A stretch of DNA of 64,000 nt from Chromatiales bacterium (GCA_027076325.1 JALTJZ010000005.1:162494-226493); one strand, 5' to 3'; positions 17,707 through 28,133 are shown, numbered from the stretch's first letter. Made by a program: numbers and translations. The notes: generated by a model not told the origin, from the letters alone.

Positions 17707-18669
17707 CTAGAAATATTTCGTTAAATCCATATTTTTATACAAATGTGCAACTTCATCCGCATAACCATTAAACATTAACGTTTTGCGTTTAAAAAACTCA
17801 CCGATACGCCGCTCTCGCCGCTGACTCCAACGCGGATGGTCAACATCTGGATTAACATTGGAATAAAAGCCGTATTCACGCGGTGCAGACCGTGTCCAAC
17901 TGCTTACGGGCTGTTGCTCTGTAAAACGTATTTTAACAATTGACTTGATACTTTTAAAACCGTATTTCCAGGGTACAACCAAACGTATCGGCGCACCATT
18001 CTGATTGGGCAGCACTTCCCCATAAAGCCCTACCGCAAGAAAAGCGAGCGGGTTCATTGCTTCATCCAGACGCAATCCTTCAATGTAAGGCCAGGCCAAA
18101 ACACCGCGCCGTTGCCCATGCATTTCTTCAGGACGATACAATGTCGAGAACTCGACAAATTTTGCTTTGGATGTCGGCTTTACTTTTTTAATCAATTCAG
18201 CCAAAGGAAAACCTAACCAGGGGATAACCATCGACCAGCGTTCGACACATCGCAAGCGGTAAACTCTTTCTTCCAGTGTCTGCGCATTAACAAAATCTTC
18301 TAGATTATAAACTGCCGGCTTTTCAACAAGCCCTTCTACTTTAATTGACCAGGGTTCCGTCGTTAATACATGGGCAGTAGCCGCAGGTGAAGATTTGCTG
18401 GCGCCAAATTCATAAAAATTATTATACGTTGTCACATCTTTATATTTGGTTAGCGCTTCATTAATATTATATTTATTATTTTTACTATACTTAAGCGATT
18501 TCAAACCATAGCCAGCGAAAACATCACCTGCATGAGTCGCAAACAGACCTGATGCAGTCAAGCCCACCCCAAGATTCACCGATGTTTTCAGGAACTGTCT
18601 GCGTTGCTGATATATATCTTTAGGGGTGATTTCTGATGACTTTATTTGTTCTGCTTTTTTAATTAACAC
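17707..18669 (-). CDS. msrP: Periplasmic methionine sulfoxide reductase, molybdopterin subunit MsrP (YedY)
   Basis: MsrP repairs oxidised methionines in periplasmic proteins using a molybdenum-molybdopterin cofactor. The 320-residue protein has a twin-arginine signal RRQFLK at 23-28 and the sulfite-oxidase fold with the molybdenum-ligating cysteine in [15 protein letters not shown] (Cys141). A C-terminal segment reads [20 protein letters not shown]. Twin-arginine export fits the need to load the cofactor before transport. Being next to soxB, it may protect periplasmic sulfur-oxidation proteins, but that link is only inferred from location. Confidence 0.94.
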   Translation of the reverse strand: MLIKKAEQIKSSEITPKDIYQQRRQFLKTSVNLGVGLTASGLFATHAGDVFAGYGLKSLKYSKNNKYNINEALTKYKDVTTYNNFYEFGASKSSPAATAHVLTTEPWSIKVEGLVEKPAVYNLEDFVNAQTLEERVYRLRCVERWSMVIPWLGFPLAELIKKVKPTSKAKFVEFSTLYRPEEMHGQRRGVLAWPYIEGLRLDEAMNPLAFLAVGLYGEVLPNQNGAPIRLVVPWKYGFKSIKSIVKIRFTEQQPVSSWTRSAPREYGFYSNVNPDVDHPRWSQRRERRIGEFFKRKTLMFNGYADEVAHLYKNMDLTKYF

Positions 18670-18880
18670 TGATAAGCCCCATTAAACTACAATAATAAAT
18701 AACAACTAAAATGTCAGCACTCAAAACAATAGCGCAAAATATGGCATTACAAAATTAGTACAACAAATAAATAAAAAGTTCGTAATTCACGTATTATTTT
18801 GATACCTTTAATTAAAATCCATGTAAGATAGCTGTTATTATATGTATTAAATATCACAAATTTATAACAGAATTGAATTT

Positions 18881-19501
18881 ATGCCTGACAAAACCATCAA
18901 CTCACAACTTAATCAAAAAAGTAAAGCTAAAAGTGAAACTCGTCAGTTTGAGATTTTTAATGACAAGCATATACAGGTTACAACCAGCAATCTGATTGAA
19001 GAAAAATCTTTTAATATTAATCTTGGTTTACTGGAACCATGGCCAGTACGCCATCGTAAAATATCAATTGCATGGTTAGCCGCAGTGCTTTATTTTTTTG
19101 TAAGTACTGTTATTTATATTTTTTATTTAACGGCCAATATAAACAGCGGTTTACTTGGCAAGCTCATGCCTTTAATTGTTCTTTTTATACTGGCTACTAT
19201 TGCTTCACTTATTATGTTCTATTACCGGTCGCCAAATGTAACTGAATTCAGAAGTCGCTATGCTGGCTGTGTCCTGTTAACTTTTTTATACAATAAACCC
19301 ACACCGGAAATATTTGACAAGTTTATTGATGAAATGCGCGCAAGAATTCTAGCTGCCAGCCAGAATATCAAAATAGACAAACGCCGTATGCTGGTCATTG
19401 AATTAAAAGAGCTGGACAGATTAAAAAAAGAAGGCATTCTCGATGAACAGCATATTAAACAGGCTCATCAACGGGTACAGAGCTTAAATTTTAGTCCCTA
19501 G
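18881..19501 (+). CDS. Unknown membrane protein with SHOCT-like C terminus
   Basis: I do not recognise this 206-residue protein. A polar N-terminal half with a strand-rich stretch (QFEIFNDKHIQVTTSNLIEE) is followed by two membrane segments at about 64-83 and 93-113. A soluble part then ends in a helical module (ELDRLKKEGILDEQHIKQA) like the short C-terminal SHOCT motif. SHOCT motifs are small oligomerisation or regulatory tails. There is no signal peptide and no cysteine besides one in YAGCVLL. The ATG has no strong ribosome binding site. It is convergent with the CheX-like gene, with 10 bp between stops. Confidence 0.6.
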   Translation: MPDKTINSQLNQKSKAKSETRQFEIFNDKHIQVTTSNLIEEKSFNINLGLLEPWPVRHRKISIAWLAAVLYFFVSTVIYIFYLTANINSGLLGKLMPLIVLFILATIASLIMFYYRSPNVTEFRSRYAGCVLLTFLYNKPTPEIFDKFIDEMRARILAASQNIKIDKRRMLVIELKELDRLKKEGILDEQHIKQAHQRVQSLNFSP

Positions 19502-19511
19502 TCATACCAGG

Positions 19512-19976
19512 CTAGCCATCAAAGCACACTTCAACATAAAACTTGCCTGATCCAGTGCTAAACGGCATAAGGATTTTCTGGCCTTGTGCTTTATGCACGA
19601 TTTCATGATTTAAACCGGTTACAACAACTGGTGTTGCCATACCAATATCATAGCCTTTTTCTTCCAGTTGTGCTTTGGCACCACCAACAATCATGTTGGT
19701 TAATTCACCCACTAGATCAGTGACCGTGTCATCTACCTCAGTCACCGTTTCACCCAGCATTTTATTGACTATTGAAAAAACAACTTCTTTTGGAAAGGTA
19801 ATGGCCATCGACCCATTCACTGTCTCTGTTGTCATGCCAATCACACCAGAAACATCACCCTGCGAAACATTATCTTTTTTGATACTCGGTTTGCCAGGCG
19901 AAACTTCTATCATTGCCATGGTGGATAAAACATTCATAACAGATGATAAAAAGGGATTAATAATGTCGGCGTTCAT
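19512..19976 (-). CDS. CheX-like CheY-phosphate phosphatase
   Basis: CheX proteins remove phosphate from CheY-type receiver domains. The 154-residue protein has the expected alternation of strands and helices and an E-x-x-N catalytic motif at Glu91-Asn94 (GELTNM), which is the signature of the CheC/CheX/FliY class. A second such motif, as in CheC, is absent. No other chemotaxis gene is adjacent; the nearest related gene is the chemoreceptor-like fragment at the left edge. The target receiver is unknown. The start MNADIINPF gives the usual family length. Confidence 0.85.
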   Translation of the reverse strand: MNADIINPFLSSVMNVLSTMAMIEVSPGKPSIKKDNVSQGDVSGVIGMTTETVNGSMAITFPKEVVFSIVNKMLGETVTEVDDTVTDLVGELTNMIVGGAKAQLEEKGYDIGMATPVVVTGLNHEIVHKAQGQKILMPFSTGSGKFYVEVCFDG

Positions 19977-20103
19977 ATTGATCCTGAATATGTAAAGTAC
20001 GTTCTAATAATGTATCGGCTGTAAAGCTGAATGATTTAGGACTAAATTCACACAATTGGCAGGAATTTACCTTGAAAGCAGATAAAAATTAGCTATATGT
20101 AAC

Positions 20104-20139
20104 AAAACGGGCGCATTCCTGAAACTAAGAATACGCCCG
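20104..20139 (-). terminator. Rho-independent terminator of clpB
   Basis: On the minus strand CGGGCGTATTC pairs with GAATGCGCCCG around a 10-nt loop, with one wobble pair, and TTTT follows. It begins about 18 bp past the clpB stop. The run after the stem is short, so efficiency is uncertain. Confidence 0.7.
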
Positions 20140-20156
20140 CTAGTATGTTACCCTTT

Positions 20157-22769
20157 TTAAGCTGCAGATGCCTTACTGGTTAATTTTGTAAAAGCGATTT
20201 CACCGTCTGCCACATTGATTTCAACGTGATCACCCGGTAAAAACTTACCCGATAAAATAGACTGTGCTAACGGATTTTCAACCAATTGTTGAATTGCCCG
20301 TTTTAATGGCCGTGCACCGTAAACCGGGTCAAAACCTGCTTTACCTAATTTATCCATAGCCGCATCGGTGCTTGTTAACACAATTTGTCTGTCAAGCAGG
20401 CGTACAGCGAGTTCATCAACCTGAATTTTTGCAATTGCACGAATTTGTTCCTGCTGTAACGGCCGGAATACAACGGCATCGTCCACTCGGTTAATAAACT
20501 CAGGTCTGAAATGCTGACCCACTTCCACCATCACCGCATCTTTGATTTCGTTATAGTTCACCTCACCGGCACTGTCATTCAATAACAATTCCTGAATTTG
20601 TTGTGAACCCAGGTTGGATGTCATCACAATGACCGTATTACGAAAATCGACTGTACGTCCCTGACCATCGGTTAAACGACCATCATCCAGTACTTGCAGT
20701 AAAATATTAAAGACATCCGGATGGGCTTTTTCAACTTCATCCAGCAATACCACTGAATAAGGTTTGCGCCGAACCGCTTCGGTTAAATAACCGCCTTCTT
20801 CATAACCGACATAACCCGGAGGTGCACCCACCAGACGTGCGACAGAATGTTTTTCCATAAATTCCGACATATCAATGCGCACCATGGCATCTTCCGAATC
20901 AAATAGAAACTCTGCCAGTGCCTTGGTAAGCTCTGTTTTTCCGACACCGGTTGGTCCTAAAAACAGGAATGAGCCATTTGGACGATTCGGATCGGATAAG
21001 CCAGCGCGAGAACGGCGAATCGCATCGGATACCGCTTTTACCGCTTCATCCTGACCTATCACACGTGTATGCAGCTCATCTTCCATACGCAATAATTTAT
21101 CGCGCTCACCTTCAAGCATTTTAGACACCGGAATGCCGGTCCACTTTGAAACCACTTCAGCAATTTCTTCATCGGTTACCGAGTTTCTTAGTAGCGTCGT
21201 TTCCTGCATCTCTGCCTGTGCAGCCATATCTAACTGTTTTTCCAGTTCTGGAATACGCCCGTATTGTAATTCTGATACACGTGCAAGATCACCCGCCCGT
21301 TTTGCTGCATCCGCATCCAGACGAGCACGTTCAAGTTGCTCTTTAATGTGCTGCGAACCTTGCAAGGCGGCTTTTTCAGAAACCCAGATCTCATCCAGCT
21401 CGGCATATTCTTTTTCCAGTACGCTAATATCCTGTTCCAGTTTTTCCAGCCGGCTTTTGGACGCTTTGTCTTTTTCCTTCGATAAGGCTTCACGTTCAAT
21501 TTTAAGTTGAATCAGTTTTCTGTCCAGCCTGTCCATTGCTTCGGGTTTGGAATCAATTTCCATCCGAATACGACTGGCTGCTTCATCAATTAAATCAATC
21601 GCTTTATCCGGTAACTGCCGATCTGAAATATAACGATGTGATAAAGTGGCCGCAGAAATAATAGCCGGATCAGTAATATCCACACCATGATGTACTTCGT
21701 ACTTTTCTTTTAAACCACGCAAAATCGCAATGGTATCTTCAACTGTAGGTTCATCAACCTGTACTTTCTGGAAGCGCCGTTCGAGTGCAGCGTCTTTTTC
21801 AATATACTGACGATACTCATCTAAAGTTGTTGCACCAATACAATGTAACTCACCACGAGCTAGTGCAGGCTTTAACATATTGCCGGCATCCATTGCACCT
21901 TCGGCTTTGCCTGCACCCACCATGGTATGAATTTCATCAATAAACAAAATCACCTGGCCTTCCTGTTTTGCCAGATCGGTTAATACGGCTTTTAAACGTT
22001 CTTCAAATTCACCACGAAATTTTGCTCCGGCAATTAATGCACCCATATCAAGTGATAAAACACGTTTATTTTTCAAACCTTCAGGGACTTCACCGTTAAT
22101 AATACGCTGCGCCAGTCCTTCAACAATGGCGGTTTTACCCACACCAGGTTCACCAATTAATACAGGATTATTTTTGGTGCGGCGTTGTAGTACCTGTACT
22201 GAACGACGAATTTCATCGTCACGCCCAATAACAGGATCCAGTTTGCCCTGCTCAGCACGCTCAGTTAAATCAATGGTGTATTTTTCAAGTGCCTGACGTT
22301 GTTCTTCTGCATTGGGGTCATCAATCGTTTGTCCGCCTCGTACTTGCTCAATGGTTTGTTCTAATGCCTGTTTAGAAGCACCGGCTTTTTTTAACATCTC
22401 GCCAATCGGGCTCTTATCATCCATGGCAGCCAAAGCAAATAACTCGCTGGCAATATATTGGTCATTGCGTTGCTGCGCAATTTTATCTGTCAGATTTAAC
22501 AAACGCGACAAGTCATTCGATAAATGAACTTCACCGGTTGCATCACCAATAGTGGGTAAATTATCAAGCGCTTCACCTAGTTGTGAGCGTAATAAATTCA
22601 CATTAACACCACTTTGCATTAACAGGTGGCGCACACTGCCCCCATCCTGATCCAGCAATGCGGTCATTAAATGAACCGGTTCAATATAGGCATGATCACG
22701 ACCAACAGCCAGGCTTTGCGCATCGGCAATCGCAATCTGAAATTTACTTGTTAGTTTGTCCATTCTCAT
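20157..22769 (-). CDS. clpB: ATP-dependent disaggregase ClpB
   Basis: ClpB is a hexameric AAA+ chaperone that pulls polypeptides out of aggregates together with DnaK. The 870-residue protein has an N-terminal Clp repeat domain, a first ATPase ([13 protein letters not shown]), a coiled-coil M domain rich in Lys, Glu and Arg at about 400-520, and a second ATPase ([12 protein letters not shown]) with its sensor region. Length is normal. The ATG of MRMDKLTSK was chosen because it matches the E. coli start; a GTG five codons upstream overlaps the GAGG ribosome binding site. No sigma-32 promoter was recognised. In E. coli and Pseudomonas clpB follows pgeF directly; here about 9.6 kb intervene. Confidence 0.96.
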   Translation of the reverse strand: MRMDKLTSKFQIAIADAQSLAVGRDHAYIEPVHLMTALLDQDGGSVRHLLMQSGVNVNLLRSQLGEALDNLPTIGDATGEVHLSNDLSRLLNLTDKIAQQRNDQYIASELFALAAMDDKSPIGEMLKKAGASKQALEQTIEQVRGGQTIDDPNAEEQRQALEKYTIDLTERAEQGKLDPVIGRDDEIRRSVQVLQRRTKNNPVLIGEPGVGKTAIVEGLAQRIINGEVPEGLKNKRVLSLDMGALIAGAKFRGEFEERLKAVLTDLAKQEGQVILFIDEIHTMVGAGKAEGAMDAGNMLKPALARGELHCIGATTLDEYRQYIEKDAALERRFQKVQVDEPTVEDTIAILRGLKEKYEVHHGVDITDPAIISAATLSHRYISDRQLPDKAIDLIDEAASRIRMEIDSKPEAMDRLDRKLIQLKIEREALSKEKDKASKSRLEKLEQDISVLEKEYAELDEIWVSEKAALQGSQHIKEQLERARLDADAAKRAGDLARVSELQYGRIPELEKQLDMAAQAEMQETTLLRNSVTDEEIAEVVSKWTGIPVSKMLEGERDKLLRMEDELHTRVIGQDEAVKAVSDAIRRSRAGLSDPNRPNGSFLFLGPTGVGKTELTKALAEFLFDSEDAMVRIDMSEFMEKHSVARLVGAPPGYVGYEEGGYLTEAVRRKPYSVVLLDEVEKAHPDVFNILLQVLDDGRLTDGQGRTVDFRNTVIVMTSNLGSQQIQELLLNDSAGEVNYNEIKDAVMVEVGQHFRPEFINRVDDAVVFRPLQQEQIRAIAKIQVDELAVRLLDRQIVLTSTDAAMDKLGKAGFDPVYGARPLKRAIQQLVENPLAQSILSGKFLPGDHVEINVADGEIAFTKLTSKASAA

Positions 22770-22879
22770 TTTAAAAAACCTCACGCACCCATAAATTAAT
22801 ATAAAACTCTTGTCTTATAATAAATAGGGGCAATGCCGGGAAATTCAAGTCAGCAGTAATAAAAAACGCTATCCTTCAC

Positions 22880-24361
22880 TTATAGAAAAGGAAATTTAAC
22901 ATCTGGATAAGGGTGCATGACATCCAGTGGCATACTCGTTCCCGGATTAAGCACCAAACGTAAATGTTCTCGTTTAAAATCGCGTGCATTCGGTAAGCCA
23001 CAGGAATGCGCTAGCACATTGACTTCATGGTTCACCCAATGTGCATACTGGTGAACCCGTTCAGCTTTATCGGCCACCACTAAGCCGCGCTGTCGTCGCT
23101 TATTATGGGTTGTTATACCCGTTGGGCAAGAGTCTGCATGACATTGCATCGACTGGATACAACCCAGGGCAAACATAAAACCGCGTGCACTAACGATAAA
23201 GTCAGCTCCCATGCACAATGCCCAGGCTACTTTCGCAGAGTGCACCAGTTTGCCGGAAGCAATCACTTTTACCCGATCTTTTAAATCATATTCAATCAGT
23301 GTATCAACCAACATGGGCAATGATTCATTTAATGGTAAACCAACATGATCCGCTAATAGCTGTGGAGCCGCACCCGTACCGCCATCCCCCCCATCAACAG
23401 TAATAAAGTCCGGTGCAAAATCCCGGCCACGGCGGTGAATCGCTTTACATAGATCACGAACCGATTCTTCTGAACCAATCACCGCTTTATAACCGGCTGG
23501 CCGCCCGGTCACTTCACGAATATGGTTAAGCATATTCAATAAATCATCCGGTGACTTGATTTCCTTGTGCCGATTGGGACTGCTCGATACTTCCCCAACG
23601 GGAATACCTCGAATTTCTGAAATTTCTTTTGTCACTTTATTACCCGGCAAAACACCACCACGCCCTGGCTTGGCACCTTGCGACATTTTTATTTCAAACG
23701 CTTTGACATGCTTGCTAACTTCACGCAAACGCTCGTCACTTAAATTGCCTTCCCTGTCACGCACCCCATATTTGGCCGTGCCTATCTGGAAAATAACATC
23801 ACAGTTACCTTCTAAATGATACGGCGATAAACCACCTTCCCCTGTGTTCATCCAGATACCACTTTTACCCGCCCCTTTCGACAATGCCCGAACTGCCGCC
23901 GCAGAAATAGCACCGTAACTCATACCGGATATATTAAATAAGGACTTGGCTTCAAAAGGATGGGCGCATTGTTCACCAATAGTACAACTTGGTGTGGGCG
24001 TGTATTCTTCTTCTAGCAAGGCGTAGGCAGCCGATACAAAGATAACCGAGCCCGGTTCACGCAAATCGTTGGTTGAGCCAAAACCCAGTAGCCCACCTAA
24101 ACCTTTTGAGGTGCGATACACCCATGCACGGGTGGCACGGTTAAACGGCATTTCCTGACGATCATGCGAGAAGAAATATTGTCTGAAATATTCACCTAAT
24201 TTCTCAAAACGGTAGCGCATCCGCCCGATAACCGGAAAATTACGCAATACCGTGTGTTTGGTTTGGGTAATGTCTTGCACATACATCACGACAATCCAGA
24301 AAACAAATAAAGCAATGATGGCAAGGACAGCCGACCACCCCCAATACTCTAACCACTCCAT
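22880..24361 (-). CDS. Membrane-anchored FMN-binding glutamate-synthase-like protein
   Basis: The 493-residue protein starts with one membrane segment at about residues 10-30 and continues with a glutamate-synthase central FMN domain of the archaeal/GltB2 type. Visible features are GEGGLSPYH, FEIKMSQGAKPGRGGVLPG, ITVDGGDGGTGAAP and the cysteine cluster ALGCIQSMQCHADSCPTGI, which in glutamate synthase binds a 3Fe-4S cluster. There is no glutaminase domain and no NAD(P)H subunit gene next to it. It is therefore unlikely to be a complete glutamate synthase, and substrate and electron donor are unknown. The ATG at 24361 follows AGGAG; a TTG six codons upstream contains that ribosome binding site. 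Confidence 0.85.
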   Translation of the reverse strand: MEWLEYWGWSAVLAIIALFVFWIVVMYVQDITQTKHTVLRNFPVIGRMRYRFEKLGEYFRQYFFSHDRQEMPFNRATRAWVYRTSKGLGGLLGFGSTNDLREPGSVIFVSAAYALLEEEYTPTPSCTIGEQCAHPFEAKSLFNISGMSYGAISAAAVRALSKGAGKSGIWMNTGEGGLSPYHLEGNCDVIFQIGTAKYGVRDREGNLSDERLREVSKHVKAFEIKMSQGAKPGRGGVLPGNKVTKEISEIRGIPVGEVSSSPNRHKEIKSPDDLLNMLNHIREVTGRPAGYKAVIGSEESVRDLCKAIHRRGRDFAPDFITVDGGDGGTGAAPQLLADHVGLPLNESLPMLVDTLIEYDLKDRVKVIASGKLVHSAKVAWALCMGADFIVSARGFMFALGCIQSMQCHADSCPTGITTHNKRRQRGLVVADKAERVHQYAHWVNHEVNVLAHSCGLPNARDFKREHLRLVLNPGTSMPLDVMHPYPDVKFPFL

Positions 24362-24427
24362 ATCCCACTCCTGTGACAATTTTGCTGGTTTTTCAAACTG
24401 TTATATCGGCCAAAAAAGGAATTAGTT

Positions 24428-24515
24428 TAGGGGCTGTTGATCTTTCAGATTTTAGGCTGATTTTGAGAAAATTTTAGCCCTGACAAGGCAATAGATGAAA
24501 GATCAACAGCCCCTA
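24428..24515. mobile_element. MITE-like element, internally deleted copy (84 bp)
   Basis: GGGGCTGTTGATCTTTC at 24430-24446 is repeated inverted as GAAAGATCAACAGCCCC at 24497-24513, and TA flanks both ends. The left 60 bp match the 816-980 element closely. The central 75 bp of that copy are missing, with the joint at a GGCA repeated at both sides of the lost segment. It lies between the ZIP gene stop and the FMN protein start on the minus strand, so it is probably transcribed when the genes are read together. Confidence 0.75.
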
Positions 24516-24575
24516 GTTTGGAAAGGTGCTTAGTTTTTAGATTAAACCGCTGTGATTAACAAAAAAAGATGCCGG

Positions 24576-25373
24576 CTAGTGCAACTGGGAATGGGCAAAG
24601 TAAATAGTCAAAACACCAACACTTATCAACAGCATTTGCTGCAACCCGGCCGACAGTTGGGTGCGTTTGTGTAATCCCGGAATTAAATCTGCAACCGCGA
24701 TATAAATAAAACTTGCCGCGGCAATAACCAGTACGTAAGGCAAATACGCTTCGAGATTAGCAAGGCTGAAATAGGCTAATAATGCACCCACCACCGTGGT
24801 TAAGCTAGCGAGTATATTAAACAGTAAGGCTTTAGCGCGAGAGAAGCCACTGTTTAGCAATATAGCAAAATCACCCACTTCCTGTGGAATTTCGTGCGCC
24901 GCCACCGCGACACTGGTAACAATGCCCAAATGAATATCGGTCATAAAGGCTGCTGCTATCAGCACACCATCAATAAAATTATGGATACCGTCACCAATAA
25001 GGATGAGTGTGCCTGCCGCTTTATCGGAGTGTTCCAGGTGTTCCGGATGTACATCACAATGGTCATGATGGCAATGCCGCCATATCACCAGCTTTTCCAT
25101 TACAAAAAAGGCCAGCAAACCAAGCAGAATTGTCATCCCGAAATGGTGGACATCAATTTGGTAGGCACCTGAAAGGCTATGTGGAATTAATGCCAGAAAA
25201 GCCGCGCCCAATAAAGCACCAATCGCAAAGCTGACCAAATGAGGAATAAGCCGGGTACGGGCTTTATTTGGTAACAGCAAAAAAGCAGAGGCCGCAATAA
25301 CGCTGATTAATCCTCCAAGAAGGCTAAAAATAATAATCCAGAGCAATAAACTCATGCTTTCTAAAAATCCCAT
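24576..25373 (-). CDS. ZIP-family divalent metal transporter
   Basis: ZIP proteins import zinc, iron or manganese into the cytoplasm. The 265-residue protein has about eight membrane segments and the two metal-site helices with HNFIDGVLIAAAF and HEIPQEVGDFAILL. A histidine-rich loop WRHCHHDHCDVHPEHLEH lies between the third and fourth segments. Length fits bacterial ZIP proteins of the ZIP II type. The specific metal cannot be decided. No Zur- or Fur-like box was recognised near the start. It is preceded by lpd on the same strand after a 90-bp gap. Confidence 0.88.
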   Translation of the reverse strand: MGFLESMSLLLWIIIFSLLGGLISVIAASAFLLLPNKARTRLIPHLVSFAIGALLGAAFLALIPHSLSGAYQIDVHHFGMTILLGLLAFFVMEKLVIWRHCHHDHCDVHPEHLEHSDKAAGTLILIGDGIHNFIDGVLIAAAFMTDIHLGIVTSVAVAAHEIPQEVGDFAILLNSGFSRAKALLFNILASLTTVVGALLAYFSLANLEAYLPYVLVIAAASFIYIAVADLIPGLHKRTQLSAGLQQMLLISVGVLTIYFAHSQLH

Positions 25374-25463
25374 GTAATTGCTGAGTGATTTAAACAGCGG
25401 TAAAAATAGATGTTATTTTAACAGGGCTATCTTAACGGATTTTTCGTGTGAATGCCTTATACA

Positions 25464-26900
25464 CTAACTTTTTTTAGCTTTGCCTTTATGAATCGCCTTG
25501 CCGAATACATCCAGAGCCGATTCATGCAGAACTTCACAAAGCGATGGGTGAGCAAACATGGTCATTGCCAAATCTTCACTGCTACTATTAAATTCCATTG
25601 CAATCACAGCCTGGGCAATTAATTCTGATACATGCGGTCCAAGCATATGTACACCTAAAATACGATCGGTTTTAGCATCGGCCAGTGTTTTAATAAAACC
25701 TTGCGTTTGCCCCATTGCACGCGCCCGACCATTGCTGGCAAAAGGGAATGTACCCGTTTTATAGTCAATATTTTCTGACTTGAGTTGTTGTTCGGTTTTG
25801 CCACACCAGGCAATTTCCGGATGAGTATAAACAACAAACGGAATGGTTTCATAATTCACTTGCGCAAAATGCCCGGCAATTAAATCGGCCACCATCACAC
25901 CTTCTTCCTCCCCCTTATGCGCCAGCATCGGGCCACGCACGGCATCACCAATCGCATAAACATGCGCCAGACGAGTTCTGCATTGCGTGTCAACTTCAAT
26001 ATACCCATGTGGGTCACAGATTAAGCCACTTTCTGGGGCAAACACATTATTTGTATTCGGGCTGCGACCAGCGGCAACAACAACCTTGTCGAATGTTTCT
26101 GTTTTAGCTTTACCAGCGTGGGTATATTGAATACTGACTTTATTCTTTTTAATTTCTGTGCTGTTAACCTGGCAGGCAAAATAAAAGCTTAACCCTTGTT
26201 GAGTGAGAATTTTACTGGCCTGTTTAGCAATGCTCTGGTCGACTGCCGGCAAAAAATCCTTACCCGCTTCAAGTAAAGTAACCTCTGCCCCCATACGGCG
26301 CCAGACGCTGCCTAACTCCAGGCCTATAATACCGGCACCAATAATGGCAAGGCGCTTTGGTACTTTGTCAAAAGACAATGCGGCAGTCGAATCAACAATT
26401 TTATCGTCTGTATAAGGGGCAGTAGCGATGGCTCTGGGTAACGAACCCGGTGCCAGAATAATATCGGTTGCAGTTATTATTTGCTTACTATTACCTTTGT
26501 TTAAGCTAACCTCAACCTGATTGTCAGCAAGTAATTTACCATGGCCGGTATAAAGCACAATGCCATTTACTTTAAACAGTGTAGCAACCCCACCGGTAAG
26601 TTCATCAACCACCTGTTGTTTGCGTTGCATTAATGTTGCAAGATCCAACGTGACGTTTGAAACCTTTATGCCATGCGCCGCCGTGTCATGTTGGCAACAT
26701 TCAAGTAATTCAGATGATTCCAGTAGTGCCTTTGATGGAATACAGCCTACATTCAGGCAAGTACCCCCAAGTGAAGCGTTCCCCTTGCTATTCACCCCGC
26801 TATCAATACAGGCTGTTTTTAAACCATGCTGTGCACAACGAATGGCTGCAACATACCCTGCCGGGCCAGCGCCTATTACAATAACATCATAGTCTTTCAT
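25464..26900 (-). CDS. lpdA: Dihydrolipoyl dehydrogenase (E3)
   Basis: E3 reoxidises the dihydrolipoyl arm of 2-oxo acid dehydrogenases with NAD+. The 478-residue protein has the FAD-binding VIGAGPAGYVAAIRC at the N terminus and the redox disulfide in GGTCLNVGCIPSK. The NAD-binding site is AIIGAGIIGLELGSVWRRMG, and the C-terminal His-Glu pair is in FAHPSLCEVLHE. It is the third gene of sucA-sucB-lpd, 30 bp after sucB, and so serves the 2-oxoglutarate complex; it may also serve the pyruvate complex if no second copy exists. Confidence 0.94.
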   Translation of the reverse strand: MKDYDVIVIGAGPAGYVAAIRCAQHGLKTACIDSGVNSKGNASLGGTCLNVGCIPSKALLESSELLECCQHDTAAHGIKVSNVTLDLATLMQRKQQVVDELTGGVATLFKVNGIVLYTGHGKLLADNQVEVSLNKGNSKQIITATDIILAPGSLPRAIATAPYTDDKIVDSTAALSFDKVPKRLAIIGAGIIGLELGSVWRRMGAEVTLLEAGKDFLPAVDQSIAKQASKILTQQGLSFYFACQVNSTEIKKNKVSIQYTHAGKAKTETFDKVVVAAGRSPNTNNVFAPESGLICDPHGYIEVDTQCRTRLAHVYAIGDAVRGPMLAHKGEEEGVMVADLIAGHFAQVNYETIPFVVYTHPEIAWCGKTEQQLKSENIDYKTGTFPFASNGRARAMGQTQGFIKTLADAKTDRILGVHMLGPHVSELIAQAVIAMEFNSSSEDLAMTMFAHPSLCEVLHESALDVFGKAIHKGKAKKS

Positions 26901-26930
26901 TCTAACTTTGTTCCTGCATTACGTATTCGT

Positions 26931-28133
26931 TTATATATCAAGCAGCATTCGCGCCGGATCTTCGAGCAAATCTTTTACCGTCACTAAAAACTGTACTGCC
27001 TCACGGCCGTCAATAATGCGATGATCATAGGATAAGGCCACATACATCATCGGGCGGATAACAACCTCACCCTGTTCTGCAATTGGCCGCTGTTCAATTT
27101 TATGCATTCCCAAAATTGCACTTTGCGGTGGGTTCAGAATGGGTGTTGATAACATGGAGCCAAACACACCACCATTAGTAATACTGAAGGTGCCCCCTGT
27201 TATTTGTTCCAGTGTTAAATTACCTGTTTTAGCCAACTCTCCAAATTTATTTATAGTTTGCTCTATCTCCGGCATGCTCATTTGATCTGCATCGCGTAAA
27301 ATCGGTACGACCAGCCCTCGTGGTGAGCCCACTGCAATTCCAATATCAAAAAAACCATGATAGATAATATCATTATCATCAACCGAAGCATTCACTTCAG
27401 GAAATTGTTTTAAGGCTTCCACCACAGCTTTAACAAAAAATGACATAAACCCAAGACGCACCCCGTGTTTGCGTTCAAAAGAATCACGGTACTTTTTCCG
27501 TAAGTCCATTACCGGTTGCATATTGATTTCATTAAAGGTTGTTAAAATGGCGGCTGTATGTTGTGCCTGTAACAAGCGTTCGGCAATACGTACGCGCAAG
27601 CGTGTCATTGGCACACGCTTTTGTGGCCGTTGGCCATTCGGTAGTTCAATACCGTTAACCGATTCTTTTGTTTTAATCTGTTTAGCTTGCTGCAGAAAAG
27701 CGAGGACATCTTCTTTTAAAACCCGCCCCCCTTTACCACTGGCTTTTATTGCTGCAACGTCAAGATTATTTTCTTTAATCAGTTTGTTAGCCGAAGGTGT
27801 TACAAAGAGCGCTTTATCCGATGCTGCTGTTTCTTTTGTCAGGGTGGTTTGTTTATTTTCAACCGGGCTCGTTTTATTTTCTGCCATACTTGTTGTTTGC
27901 TCTTTGATGGTTGCAATTACCTGGCCACCGACCACCGTTGCACCTTCGTCAATCAGTATTTTTTCAACAATCCCTTCTACCAAACTCGGCACTTCAAAGA
28001 CCACTTTATCGGTTTCAATATCGGCAATCACTTCTCCCTGCGCAATGCTGTCTCCCGGCTTTTTATGCCAGCTTGTTAACAAACCATCGGTAACAGATTC
28101 AGGAAAAGCAGGTACTTTTATTTCTATGCTCAT
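26931..28133 (-). CDS. sucB: Dihydrolipoyllysine succinyltransferase (E2 of 2-oxoglutarate dehydrogenase)
   Basis: E2 transfers the succinyl group from E1 through its lipoyl arm to CoA. The 400-residue protein has one lipoyl domain with the lipoylated lysine in [10 protein letters not shown] (Lys43), an E3/E1-binding domain at about 105-140 ([26 protein letters not shown]) and a catalytic domain ending in [16 protein letters not shown]. The start [10 protein letters not shown] follows AAGGG. The frame is open for 47 further codons upstream, but these lie inside sucA and do not resemble E2. It begins 13 bp after the sucA stop. Confidence 0.95.
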   Translation of the reverse strand: MSIEIKVPAFPESVTDGLLTSWHKKPGDSIAQGEVIADIETDKVVFEVPSLVEGIVEKILIDEGATVVGGQVIATIKEQTTSMAENKTSPVENKQTTLTKETAASDKALFVTPSANKLIKENNLDVAAIKASGKGGRVLKEDVLAFLQQAKQIKTKESVNGIELPNGQRPQKRVPMTRLRVRIAERLLQAQHTAAILTTFNEINMQPVMDLRKKYRDSFERKHGVRLGFMSFFVKAVVEALKQFPEVNASVDDNDIIYHGFFDIGIAVGSPRGLVVPILRDADQMSMPEIEQTINKFGELAKTGNLTLEQITGGTFSITNGGVFGSMLSTPILNPPQSAILGMHKIEQRPIAEQGEVVIRPMMYVALSYDHRIIDGREAVQFLVTVKDLLEDPARMLLDI

